Shown piece by piece: positions 9,858 through 17,993 of a stretch of DNA of 17,993 nucleotides (position 1 is the stretch's first letter; each line of letters starts with the position of its first letter). Source of the DNA: Brachionus koreanus (lineage: Eukaryota > Rotifera > Eurotatoria > Ploima > Brachionidae); assembly GCA_016987375.1 (NCBI GenBank), contig PJRA01000313.1, positions 1,905,248 through 1,923,240 of the forward strand. Reading direction: 5' to 3'. The notes beneath the pieces are model-generated. The model did no database searches. It was not told the origin of the DNA and saw only the letters and a program-made list of their open reading frames with translations. The translations under genes were made by a program, and so were the position numbers.

Positions 9858-10882
9858 TAATAAAAAAACATTTAAAAAAAAAATTTAAAAATTAAGTAAA
9901 ACTTAAAAGCTTTATAAAAAATCATGAAATTCGATTAAAGCTTTTAAAAGTCGATTTCCGGTTCGAGATATAAAATGATATCAAATATTTCTTAATGGGT
10001 TTTATATAACATCAACTCTTAATTTTCAAAATTCTAAAATAATTGTTGAAATTGATAGGTATTTAAATTTTAAACTAAATAATTACAATATACTAAAAAT
10101 TAAACTAAATAAAACTTTTAAACTAAAATCAAAAAATATTTAAAAATAACTATTTTTTTGAAAAAAAACTAGCATATTTAGTGACATATTTTTGACTTGT
10201 ATATAATTTTACTATTTTCCTCAAAAATTAGAATAATTTTTTACCAAAATTATTAAATTTTTTTTATTATATAGATTTTAGATTTAATTAAAAAAATTTT
10301 CTAAAATGATTAAATTGATTTAATAAAAGTCAAAGAAAAGGAGTAGCAAAAGGGGTCATAAAAAAATTTCTCATCTTTGAGTGTTTATAATTTTTTGGAC
10401 TAATTAAAGTTAAGTAAAATTTAGAATCTTTTAATTCCTTGAAAAAGTTTCTGAAAATTTCAATCTAAAAAATTTCGTTTAAATGTCAACTTAATTGATC
10501 TAATTTTTACAAACTAAGTTTATCAACAATAGATTTATTTAATTTTAAAAATTTTCAAAAAAGAAAACTATGTCTATTTTTTAGTTTTATTTTGTAAAAT
10601 GAAAAATTATCTAATGAGCAACCTTTGTATTTAAAAAACAGACCCATTTGCAAGGCCAATTTATTTTTTAGTCTTTTTGCAGCCGTTTAATCTATGTTAT
10701 TTTTTTAAATAATACACTTTATTAATTTTCACTTGATTTAAAAAAGGATTGATTTACAAACTTGTACTATCTGTTTTCATTTAGAATGTATTATTTTTAT
10801 TTTAAAAAAGAGATCTTACGATAATATACGAAGATATAAATTAAAAAATAAAATAAAATGTTAAATAAAAGTAAAAATAATG
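9858..10882. other. AT-rich intergenic DNA
   Basis: No gene seen. 10343-10388 (AGCAAAAGGGGTC ... TTTGAGTGTTTAT) resembles 15-60 at the left edge and may be a dispersed short repeat. Confidence 0.45.
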
Positions 10883-10888
10883 TTTATT
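10883..10888 (-). promoter_or_regulatory. Candidate poly(A) signal of the coiled-coil/propeller gene
   Basis: AATAAA on the minus strand, 21 nt after the stop of the intronless gene. Confidence 0.4.
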
Positions 10889-10909
10889 TTTTTTAAATCA
10901 AAAGCTAAT

Positions 10910-12319
10910 TCATATAATCAGAATTAAATTTTTTTTTGGATTTACAAAACCAAAATGTCCACTTCTTGAATATTGAAATTCACTAAAAATTTCTTTAATT
11001 TTAAGTTTATTGCATTTGATCAGTTCTCCTTTATGGTTAAAGTAACTCAATCTGTTCATTCCGCTAAAAGTAATGTATTTTTCTTTATTAAAATCTAAAT
11101 AAATTTTTGATATTCTGAGATCATTGATTATAAGTTTTGACAATAATTCGCCATTAAATCGACAAAGAAGCCGCAATTCATCTTGATATTTGACATATAT
11201 TTTTTGATTTGTTATTGCAAATACTTCATCTTTGACAAAAAATGGTTTTTTTTCTTTTCTTTTTTGTCCATAAGACCTCAGGCTATTTAGTTCATAATCA
11301 TATTCGTGAATATGGGGCTGCTTTTTCGATGTAATCAAAATAGTGTCACTATTCATCAAAATAGATTCGATTCTGAAGTCAATGGTACTTTCTTGGATAA
11401 ATTTCAAGCTAATGTCATACAAATGAAGAATATGATCATTTTTTGCTATTTCAAAATTGAGCAAAATGTGTCCATGATATATACAATAATTAACCAAAGT
11501 ACCAATATTACAAATTTCACGTTCATAAATAACCATTCCGTTGAAATAAACAACTTTCATGAAAACAGATGTAACTTTACCAAACACTTTGTCATACAAA
11601 ACAAGCACTTTATTTTTAGATATAAGACCAATGAATTTAACTAAAATGCATTTTTCAACCAAATGGTCCAATTTGATCAATCGTTGTTGAATAGTATTGT
11701 TCAAACCAGAAAGTTTACTTAACACATCTATTTTGTAAACTGAATCGTATGATATGTCACCTATGAATGGAATTTGAATATTTGGTTCATTTTTGGTGAA
11801 TACCAAATTAACTACTGGATTGGGTATTGTCCAAAGGCAACACTCATTTATTTTACTGTTTAAAATATCAATTTTTTCACACAAATTTCTTACTCTAAAG
11901 TCACTTTCGCTTGTATGCTCGCCTAAATCTTGATTAAATTCGTGTAAAATTTTCTCATAAGTTTCATTTATAATTTTTTTATTCATGTCTAAATTTCTAT
12001 TATTATCATATTGCTGCTTGAAGTCCATGAGTGCCTCATTTTTATAAGATTCAATGTCTTCAATCATTATATTTCTTTTGCTTAATATTTCCGTAATTAA
12101 AAAATACACACTTTTATCAATTTGCTCTTTGATGCGAATGCATTCGTCATTTATTCGCTTGCAACCTAGCTCATATCCATTGTTAATGATTTCTATTTTA
12201 GATTTAAGAGATGACATATGCTGGTTCACTTGTAGGGTAATATCTTCTTCGCTTGAAATTTTCAAATTGTCTAAATCTATTTTTGCTGAATTCAATTTTG
12301 TTTTGGTTTCATCTGTCAT
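10910..12319 (-). CDS. Coiled-coil plus propeller-like protein (TRIM/NHL-style, no RING or B-box), 469 aa
   Basis: A single uninterrupted frame, intronless unlike most neighbours. Residues about 1-165 are charged and helix-forming, with heptad-like Leu/Ile spacing (coiled coil). A short linker, CCLWTIPNPVVNLVFTKNEP, follows. Residues about 190-469 are beta-rich with recurring short strands such as KVLVLYDK, HILHLYDISL, HIHEYDYEL, QKIYVKYQDELRLLCRFNGE and RLSYFNHKGELIK, as in a six-bladed propeller. This order resembles the C-terminal part of TRIM-NHL proteins, which bind RNA or protein partners, but there is no RING or B-box and the frame has a TAA just before the ATG, so none was missed upstream. 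No signal peptide or membrane segment is visible. I cannot name a precise family or function; it may be a lineage-expanded protein or a retrocopy. A T-rich AG lies 16 nt before the ATG, and AATAAA lies about 20 nt after the stop. Confidence 0.8.
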   Translation of the reverse strand: MTDETKTKLNSAKIDLDNLKISSEEDITLQVNQHMSSLKSKIEIINNGYELGCKRINDECIRIKEQIDKSVYFLITEILSKRNIMIEDIESYKNEALMDFKQQYDNNRNLDMNKKIINETYEKILHEFNQDLGEHTSESDFRVRNLCEKIDILNSKINECCLWTIPNPVVNLVFTKNEPNIQIPFIGDISYDSVYKIDVLSKLSGLNNTIQQRLIKLDHLVEKCILVKFIGLISKNKVLVLYDKVFGKVTSVFMKVVYFNGMVIYEREICNIGTLVNYCIYHGHILLNFEIAKNDHILHLYDISLKFIQESTIDFRIESILMNSDTILITSKKQPHIHEYDYELNSLRSYGQKRKEKKPFFVKDEVFAITNQKIYVKYQDELRLLCRFNGELLSKLIINDLRISKIYLDFNKEKYITFSGMNRLSYFNHKGELIKCNKLKIKEIFSEFQYSRSGHFGFVNPKKNLILII

Positions 12320-12337
12320 TATAGATTATTTTTTTCT

Positions 12338-13372
12338 AAAAAATATGAAAATCGGGTGCTTTTTTAAAAAATTTAAATAAAATAATTGTTGTATGATAAA
12401 GAAAATTCATTTTATTTAAAAATGTATGTTCATAATTTAAGTCGATATTAAGGCATCTATCAAAAATGGTATACGAAAGGAAAAGTTATAACATAAAAAT
12501 CTGGATTAAATCTATAGGACATATTTTTTATAGTATCTGCATAAAAAAAGATAAAATTTATTCAAATTAAAATATCCTTAATAAATAAAACTAAAATTGT
12601 TGTTTGACATAAACTATTTTGAAATAAAAAACTAAAACAGTAAAGCCTAACATATTTTTTTTATTTTGATCAGTAAACAAAACTATAAAGACCGTAAAAT
12701 GTCGAAATAAAGTTTAATTAAAAACCAGTAAAAAAACGAATTTTTTGCTGAATACAAATTCTTTGAAATTTTTTTATTAATAGAAAATATTATTTTATTC
12801 TTATTAGTACGATAGTAAAAATTGAATAAAAAATTTCAACTACTAATTTTAAAAATTCAATATATTAAGTTTTGTATTGTTATTTTGACAATTTGCTCTA
12901 ATCTTTTTATTTGACTCTGAGTACATAATTCAGTCTAGAACGATTTTTTTGGTTTTTAACTATTTTTTAAAGGTATATTCTGGGCTTAAAAAAAAGATAA
13001 AATGATGTAATAGCTAGATAAAAATTTTTAAAAAAAGTTAAACTGCGTTTAGAGATTAAAAAAGCATTTTTTCACCATGAAACTTTTTTGTGTTAGTTGA
13101 CTATCACTCGAAGAATTAATTTTTTTATAAATTCAAAAGTTATCAAAAAAAATTCTTTTGATGGCTAGCAAATTTTTTAGTTCAATGATTAATTTCTGTA
13201 TTTTTTTCTTATGATTTTTATAGTTGAAATCTTATTTAAAACAATAGGATTTTACTTTAAGTAATTCTAAATTAAAAATGAATTTATTGTTTTTTAATAA
13301 CAAAAAGATTAATTCGTTTGAAAATTTTTTAATTAAATCTTAATTTGATTTATTCTTTAAACGAAATAGTCT
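12338..13372. other. AT-rich intergenic DNA
   Basis: Lies between the coiled-coil/propeller gene and the FAHD1 3' end. I see no gene or structured element in it. Confidence 0.55.
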
Positions 13373-13378
13373 TTTATT
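13373..13378 (-). promoter_or_regulatory. Candidate poly(A) signal of FAHD1
   Basis: AATAAA on the minus strand about 60 nt after the FAHD1 stop. Confidence 0.4.
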
Positions 13379-13438
13379 TAATATACCAGCGGTTATTTGA
13401 AAAAAAAATTTTAAAAGTCTAAAAATAACAATATAAAT

Positions 13439-14200
13439 TTATTTTTCGTTTTCAACTACTGGAAATTTTATTTTTGCTAAATCGTCCAAACTTGCTTCAA
13501 TAATATCACCATGCTTTACACCAGAGACTCCAGATGGCGTTCCAGTTAAAATCAAATCACCATATTCTAGTTTAAAATAGTTGCTAATATAAGATAGTAG
13601 ATCGGGCACTTTAAAAATCATGTCTTTAGTATTTCCATTTTGTTTTGTGATTCCATTAACCGTAAGTTTTAAGTTTAAATTGTGCACATCTTTTACCGCA
13701 GATTTGGGAATAAAATCACTAATCGGACATGAAGTGTCGAATCCTTTGGCCAAAAACCATGGATAACCTTGCTTCTTAAGTTCTTGCTGAATACTTCTAG
13801 CTGTCATATCAAGAACTAAAACATAGCCCATTACATGATCCATAGCATTTTCTGGTTTAATAAATTTTCCTGGTTTTCCGATTACTACTCCTAGTTCTAC
13901 TTCATGATGAAGCTCTTTCCAGCCATGTGGAATCTTGAAAAAAAATATTTGAAAAAAAAAATTTTTTTCATTTTTTCTTTACTTGAATTTCTCCTTCGGT
14001 AATAATACTACTAACAGGCTTACCAAAAACTAATGGATTCTCTTTTGGTACAGGATTACCTAGCTCTTTAGCATGTTCACTTTTTTTAATTTAATATAGG
14101 TATAATTTCTTGAACTTTATTTTAAAATATACGTATAATTTCTTGCAACAGCAATAATATTTCTACAAACGGTTTGAACTTTGATAACTTGAGATGCCAT
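13439..14200 (-). CDS. FAHD1: FAHD1-like acylpyruvase / oxaloacetate decarboxylase, 3 exons, 219 aa
   Basis: Fumarylacetoacetate-hydrolase-fold enzyme. Known relatives cleave acylpyruvates and decarboxylate oxaloacetate, mostly in mitochondria. Exons: 14200-14133, 14079-13983, 13933-13439; introns of 53 and 49 bp are GT-AG with matching phases. The 219 aa agree with human FAHD1 (about 220). Catalytic residues line up with a constant offset of five from the human enzyme: metal ligands E66 and E68 in HHEVELGVV and D97 in VLDMTAR, the lid pair H25/E28 in RNYTEHAKEL, K118 in FLAKGFDTSCP, and the TGTPSGV loop near the end. It should therefore be active. The usual VGRNY reads VARNY. No strong mitochondrial presequence is visible. 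The gene lies 114 bp downstream of the 14315-14671 gene on the same strand, suggesting joint transcription. A poly(A) signal lies at 13373-13378. Confidence 0.95.
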
Positions 14201-14314
14201 TTTTTTCAAACTTGGCTTATTTTTAAAATATTATCTAATAAAAAAAATTTATTTTTAGTTAATTAAAATAAAAAATTTCAAATCATTAAGTGAACAAAAG
14301 AGCTAGTTTTTTAA
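14201..14314 (-). promoter_or_regulatory. Operon-like intercistronic region between the 118-aa gene and FAHD1
   Basis: This 114-bp spacer contains AATAAA (14253-14248) followed within 12 nt by a T run ending ATTAG (AG at 14236-14235), then 34 nt to the FAHD1 ATG. A poly(A) signal next to an acceptor-like AG is the layout seen between genes of trans-spliced operons. No leader sequence can be confirmed from DNA alone. Confidence 0.4.
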
Positions 14315-14671
14315 TTAATTTTTTAGAGATTTAAGTTTTTCGGATATATTAATAAAATGCTGTAAAGATTTAATACTAGTCTCAAGTGAATTTAAATTCT
14401 CACTGACGCTATCGAGTGACAACTCAGATTTATGTCTTCCATCGTCTGATTCAAGATTTGCATTAAATAAGACGTAGTTTTCCAATCGTTTGTAAAATAA
14501 TTCTTCAGCGCACATTTCATTCTGATCTTCATTTCTTTCTAAAATAGAGTCTATTTTAGAATTAAATATAACATCATCCTCGTTAATTGGAATTGAAGTC
14601 AAGTCTTCAATTATTTGCTGATAAGTTAACTTTGGAGCTTGAATGATTTTCTCAGTTGAATTTGAATTCAT
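14315..14671 (-). CDS. Unknown helical, acidic protein, 118 aa
   Basis: I do not recognise this protein. It is a single open frame from ATG to stop and is clearly GC-richer than its flanks. The product is hydrophilic and mostly helical. It has an acidic middle (INEDDVIFNSKIDSILERNE), one CAEELFYKRLENYVLF segment, a polar stretch with SDDGRHKSELSLDSVSENL, and a C-terminal amphipathic helix with regular Leu/Ile spacing ending SEKLKSLKN. No signal peptide, membrane segment or metal-binding motif is visible. Small coiled-coil subunits of trafficking complexes such as BLOC-1/BORC look broadly like this, but I have no motif to support that. The acceptor-like TATAG lies 5 nt before the ATG. The gene is the first of a close pair with FAHD1, with a 114-bp gap. 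Confidence 0.7.
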   Translation of the reverse strand: MNSNSTEKIIQAPKLTYQQIIEDLTSIPINEDDVIFNSKIDSILERNEDQNEMCAEELFYKRLENYVLFNANLESDDGRHKSELSLDSVSENLNSLETSIKSLQHFINISEKLKSLKN

Positions 14672-14756
14672 TACAACTATAAATATTCTAAATAAACATT
14701 TAAAAAAAATTTGAAGAAAAATTATCTTTTTTATTAAGACAGAAAAAAGATTGAAA

Positions 14757-14840
14757 TCAAGCTACTAAATTCTCATTAAATAAAAGATCGCCTTGAGTGG
14801 AAATCAAAAGCAATGACCTTATGCTGCACAAAGAGCGCAT
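14757..14840 (-). other. Small open frame, 27 codons
   Basis: ATG to TGA in a GC-richer patch just upstream of the 118-aa gene; the product begins MRSLCSIRSLLLISTQGDLL. It could be a short upstream ORF, a lone exon or noise. A pyrimidine run ending GTGCAG overlaps its start, which would fit an acceptor instead. Confidence 0.2.
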
Positions 14841-15420
14841 GAGGAGAAAAAAAATTCACATTTAATTCAAAAGAAATAAAGTAATTTTTTTTTGTTGGTG
14901 AAGATCAATTTCGATTCAGGAAGAATTGTTTTATCTGATTTACAGAAAAATTTAATTTATATTATTAAAAATTATTTAAGAATTTTGATAATGTCCTAAT
15001 TTATCATAAAAGTCTAGCTAAATTATTTTAATTTTTATTGAATATTTTAAATTTTGATCTAAAAGCTCGCCTATCAATTATTATCCAATTTTTTTAAAAA
15101 AGTAAAAATAATTTTTAAACAATCTGAATTAAATTTAGAAGAGAAAATGTTTTTTCGTTTTTTGAAAGTTTTTTAATTATAAATATTTATTTTTTTTGGA
15201 TTGAAATTTTGATTTTAATGAATGCTAAGAAGAAAACTAATCAAAAAAACATCTTAAAATCTGTCAAAATTTAAAAAATTAATTTAGTTTTCTTAATATT
15301 TTACAAATTAATTACAGTTTAATAATTTTTTTTTGTTTTATTTTTTAATTTTTGAAAAATCCGAATATTTATTGAATTAAAAGAAAAGGTTTTTCAAGTA
15401 CTCAATCAAAAATATACATA
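14841..15420. other. AT-rich intergenic DNA
   Basis: No gene seen; long A/T runs only. Upstream of the possible two-gene transcription unit, so it may hold that promoter. Confidence 0.5.
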
Positions 15421-15475
15421 GCAATCATACAATATGTCCTAGAGGACGAATTATAGCTTATTTTGAAGCTCTTAA

Positions 15476-15637
15476 GACAACGATGCCTTTGACCTTTTAA
15501 ATGGTATTCTTGACAAACTTAGAGCAACAGAAAAAATGGACTCTTATCCGACTAGCTGCTTTGGCAAAAATGCGGATTTATTTTTTGAAATAAATAAATT
15601 ATCTTGCTTTATTTCCATTATATTTTTTAATATTTGA
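15476..15637 (+). pseudogene. Orphan protein-like open stretch
   Basis: Open for 53 codons with protein-like composition (DNDAFDLLNGILDKLRATEK, then MDSYPTSCFGKNADLFFEI). A different frame just upstream (about 15427-15500) reads ICPRGRIIAYFEALKTTMP, so it may be a frame-shifted remnant or an exon whose acceptor is the AG at 15475-15476. It lies on the opposite strand to SEC22, 234 bp past that gene's stop. Family unknown. Confidence 0.3.
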
Positions 15638-15735
15638 TATTGATCAATTTAAAATGATGCTTAAAATGCTTAAAGTTATTTTACCAAATTACTGGTAATG
15701 AGAAAATTATTTTCCAGTTTGATCTTGTTTAAGCT

Positions 15736-15741
15736 TTTATT
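15736..15741 (-). promoter_or_regulatory. Candidate poly(A) signal of SEC22
   Basis: AATAAA on the minus strand, 130 nt after the SEC22 stop; the nearest exact match downstream of the gene. Confidence 0.35.
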
Positions 15742-15870
15742 AAATAAAAATAATTTGGTTTAAAAATTCGATTTCCACCAAGAAGAGATTTTCGAATAAA
15801 AGATTAGGTCAAAAATAGTTGAGGACCGAATTTTCTTGTCTTTCTATTATTTGGCCATATTTAAATTAAT

Positions 15871-16696
15871 TTAGAAGATATAAAAATACAGGACTAAAAA
15901 TAGAATGAAAATGACAACAAGTACAGCACCGATTCGAGCCATTGTCGATTGTTTATTCAAGGTATGAGCGTTTTTCTTGTATTTATCAGACAAAAGTCTT
16001 AAATTTGCTGCCTTATCATCCAAAGCTAGATATTTTAAAAACGTTAAAATTATTAATGGAAAAAAATGTTAAAAAATCTACAAGTCAAAGCTTCGCCTCG
16101 TTGTAATACATCATCTATATTTTGTACCATAATTTTATGAACTTCTTGAAGTTCAGTATTCAATCGATTCATATTTGATCTTCTTGTGTCTAAATATTGC
16201 TTTTTTGTTTTTTGTATTTGCGTATCTAGAAACCAAGTTTTTAGTACATTTTATTATTATGCTATAGGCTAATATGGATAATTACCAAATTCGATAAAAC
16301 TATAAGGACGAGCAACTGTCTTAATTTTGTTTCCATATTCATTAAAAAATTGAATAGCCAGATCTTCAAGGTAGGAAAATACTGTTCTTTTTGAAAATTG
16401 TTTGTCACACATGGTCAAATAGCAAACTTCTTGATCAATAAAATAGCTAAAATTGTAAATTGGAAAAAAACATGATTAAAAGTGACAAATTGTTTAAGTT
16501 ATTACTGGAATAGATATTCGCCAGTTTCGACACTGCCTCTAGTTGGAGTATTGTGATTCATTCGCTTGAAAAGTTGCTTTGCTTGGTTCTGATACTCGAC
16601 CATTGATCGTCCGGACTGCATATGGGTCTCATCCTGAACCGAAGCCGCTAATGGAAGTGCATCGCCTAGGCGAGCAATCATAGTCATGAGAAGCAT
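15871..16696 (-). CDS. SEC22B: SEC22 vesicle-trafficking R-SNARE, 4 exons, 216 aa
   Basis: Longin-type R-SNARE that fuses vesicles between ER and Golgi. Exons: 16696-16506, 16446-16286, 16225-16082, 16025-15871; introns of 59, 60 and 56 bp are GT-AG with matching phases. Length equals human SEC22B (215). Longin domain about 1-125: opens [19 protein letters not shown], then [20 protein letters not shown] and [13 protein letters not shown] motif about 133-190, with the zero-layer Arg at R160 in [11 protein letters not shown]-terminal anchor 197-216 ([20 protein letters not shown]), with no lumenal tail. A small insertion, relative to vertebrates, lies in [11 protein letters not shown]. The first ATG sits 1 nt after a CTAG acceptor-like site; a second in-frame ATG is three codons on, so the exact start could differ by that much. 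It is a single-copy housekeeping protein in most animals. A candidate poly(A) signal lies at 15736-15741. Confidence 0.96.
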
Positions 16697-16699
16697 TCT

Positions 16700-17279
16700 A
16701 GCAATTTGAATTGAAGTAAATTTTTTGAATATTTTTAGATAGAGAAATTATTTTTGATAAAATTATTGCATATACGTAAGTGAAAAATACTCATATTTAG
16801 TGTAACATTCAAGCATATGACTAAAACTTAGAATATAATACGTGGCTTTTGAAGCAAAATAAAATTTTAGGCTTTGCTTTTGTTTTTAATCCAATTAATG
16901 TTCATAATCATTTAAAATTAAAACAAATAGGATTAAAAATTAAATTAAATTAATTAAATTTTAAAAATAAAATTCAATATAATTAATAAAATAAAATGAA
17001 TATCAATTAGTAATTTTTTGATTGACTTATTTATCCGATTGAAAATATGAATATATGTCATTTGAATTTTGTCTAAATTGTGCCTCCCTTTTAAAAAAAT
17101 GTCAAAAAAGAACTACTATGTAGAAGCTATTTTTATTTAAAATTTAATTATTGATCATTCTAGTTACTTTAATATTGACCTAATTGGTTTTTTTCTAATC
17201 TAAATTAACTTTATTCTTGAATATATTTTTCTTTTAAAAAAAATCTAAAAACTCTCTAAACTTATTTTCAAATTTAAAT
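16700..17279. other. AT-rich DNA upstream of SEC22
   Basis: No gene seen. Probably contains the SEC22 promoter or leader exon, but no element can be identified. Confidence 0.5.
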
Positions 17280-17408
17280 TTTATTTAATAGATCGTAGAA
17301 GTAGAAATTCTACAATATATTATTTAGCTTTTTCAACTAGGACTATCTCATGACCTCTAATCCGTCCAAAGAATTCTGTATCGATAAACCAAGTCCATTA
17401 AAGAATGA
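17280..17408 (-). other. Possible terminal exon of an unidentified gene
   Basis: A T-rich AG (17410-17409) opens a GC-richer stretch followed by AATAAA (17285-17280). All three minus frames are open for part of it. The most protein-like is 17397-17320, which ends FFGRIRGHEIVLVEKAK-stop, but it has an in-frame stop right after the acceptor, so the frame and exon boundary stay unresolved. No upstream exon was found. Confidence 0.25.
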
Positions 17409-17410
17409 CT

Positions 17411-17853
17411 GTTATTAAAAAAAATTTATTAATAAATAAAATATAGAATTTTAGACTCGATGTTAGTTTATTTAATATATGCTGAATTTTGATATTTTTA
17501 TCATTTTAGAAAAATTGACTTTATAATTAATTTTTTTATTTATTATTTATTGTGTTTAATTATAAGCTTTTATTTTTTATGGAATAAAATATGAAAGTAA
17601 AAACTAATTAAAAATAATCTTGTTGTATGAAAAAGTTTAAATTTAAAAAAATATATATTTGATTTTTAAAAGAACAATATAGGAAAAAGTTAGGATGCTT
17701 TGGCGTTAAAAATTTCAAATACAAATTCAACAAAAATATTTCCTTTTTTGATAAATCAAAATAAACTATGGTTAAAAATATACTGCAAAATAGTGCAATA
17801 CGCCATGTGTTGCTTTTTTTTGATTAAATGTTGTTCTCATCAACTAATTAAGA
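17411..17853. other. AT-rich intergenic DNA left of the truncated SINE
   Basis: No gene or structured element recognised. Confidence 0.5.
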
Positions 17854-17963
17854 TGATCAACTCAATGCAATAACTTCTGTCTCAGATAGGAGCTGTTGCT
17901 CAAATAGGTAATGGAAAAGGAGATAAACAACTCCCATTATCCACGAGGATATATCAGAGTCAA
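17854..17963 (+). mobile_element. 5'-truncated SINE copy
   Basis: Aligns with 1249-1361 almost end to end, sharing TGATCAACTC, GGAGCTGTTGCTCAAA, GAAAAGGAGAT and CCATTATCCAC, with scattered substitutions and small indels. The tRNA-like head is absent, as expected for a 5'-truncated copy or a partial older insertion. Confidence 0.75.
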
Positions 17964-17993
17964 TTATTCACCCCTAATTTAGTTTTTTTTTTT

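Noticed and set aside
11306..11644. Plus-strand 112-codon frame
   Set aside because: Lies wholly inside the long minus-strand coiled-coil/propeller gene and has no independent support.
12054..12380. Plus-strand 108-codon frame
   Set aside because: Antisense of the same gene's coiled coil; no recognisable motif.
1..17993. CRISPR array, bacterial operons, phage or defence genes
   Set aside because: No regular spaced repeats or Shine-Dalgarno-led genes; spliceosomal introns throughout show eukaryotic DNA.

Overview
The window is nuclear DNA from an animal. It is roughly 80% A+T, and its genes are split by very short GT-AG introns (mostly 48-72 bp). The spliced reading frames give recognisable metazoan proteins. 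A protostome is likely. My best guess is a rotifer (Brachionus-like), from the base composition, intron size and gene style, but that is inference. All six genes I can support lie on the minus strand.

Layout, in plus coordinates. 1-1370 holds hairpins, a decayed coding-like fragment and a tRNA-derived SINE (about 1084-1367). A 5'-truncated relative of that SINE lies at the right edge (17854-17963). 1370-3200 is AT-rich intergenic DNA with a strong hairpin at 2225-2257. 3292-6179 is a seven-exon excitatory amino acid transporter (SLC1/EAAT), reconstructed from start to stop. 6200-8550 is mostly empty, with a few short open stretches. 8550-8866 is a three-exon gene for a 64-residue cysteine-rich CYSTM-type protein, too short to stand out as an ORF. 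8870-10900 is AT-rich with one GC-richer island near 9720-9857. 10910-12319 is an intronless coiled-coil plus propeller-like (TRIM/NHL-style) protein with no RING or B-box. 13439-14200 is FAHD1 (acylpyruvase/oxaloacetate decarboxylase), three exons. Only 114 bp upstream of its start is a 118-residue protein of unknown function (14315-14671), an operon-like arrangement. 15871-16696 is SEC22, an ER-Golgi R-SNARE, four exons. The rest is AT-rich intergenic DNA with a few orphan protein-like stretches (15476-15637, 14757-14840, 17320-17408).

The genes do not form a single pathway. They are a neighbourhood of a plasma-membrane glutamate transporter, a mitochondrial/cytosolic metabolic enzyme, a vesicle SNARE and lineage-specific proteins. 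The points most worth following are: (1) the EAAT carries Gln where EAATs have their proton/potassium-coupling Glu, yet keeps the Arg that binds the acidic side chain; (2) every gene has a T-rich AG acceptor just upstream of its ATG, compatible with spliced-leader trans-splicing or 5'UTR introns; (3) the tRNA-headed SINE family. I saw no clear evidence of a wholly new multi-gene system.
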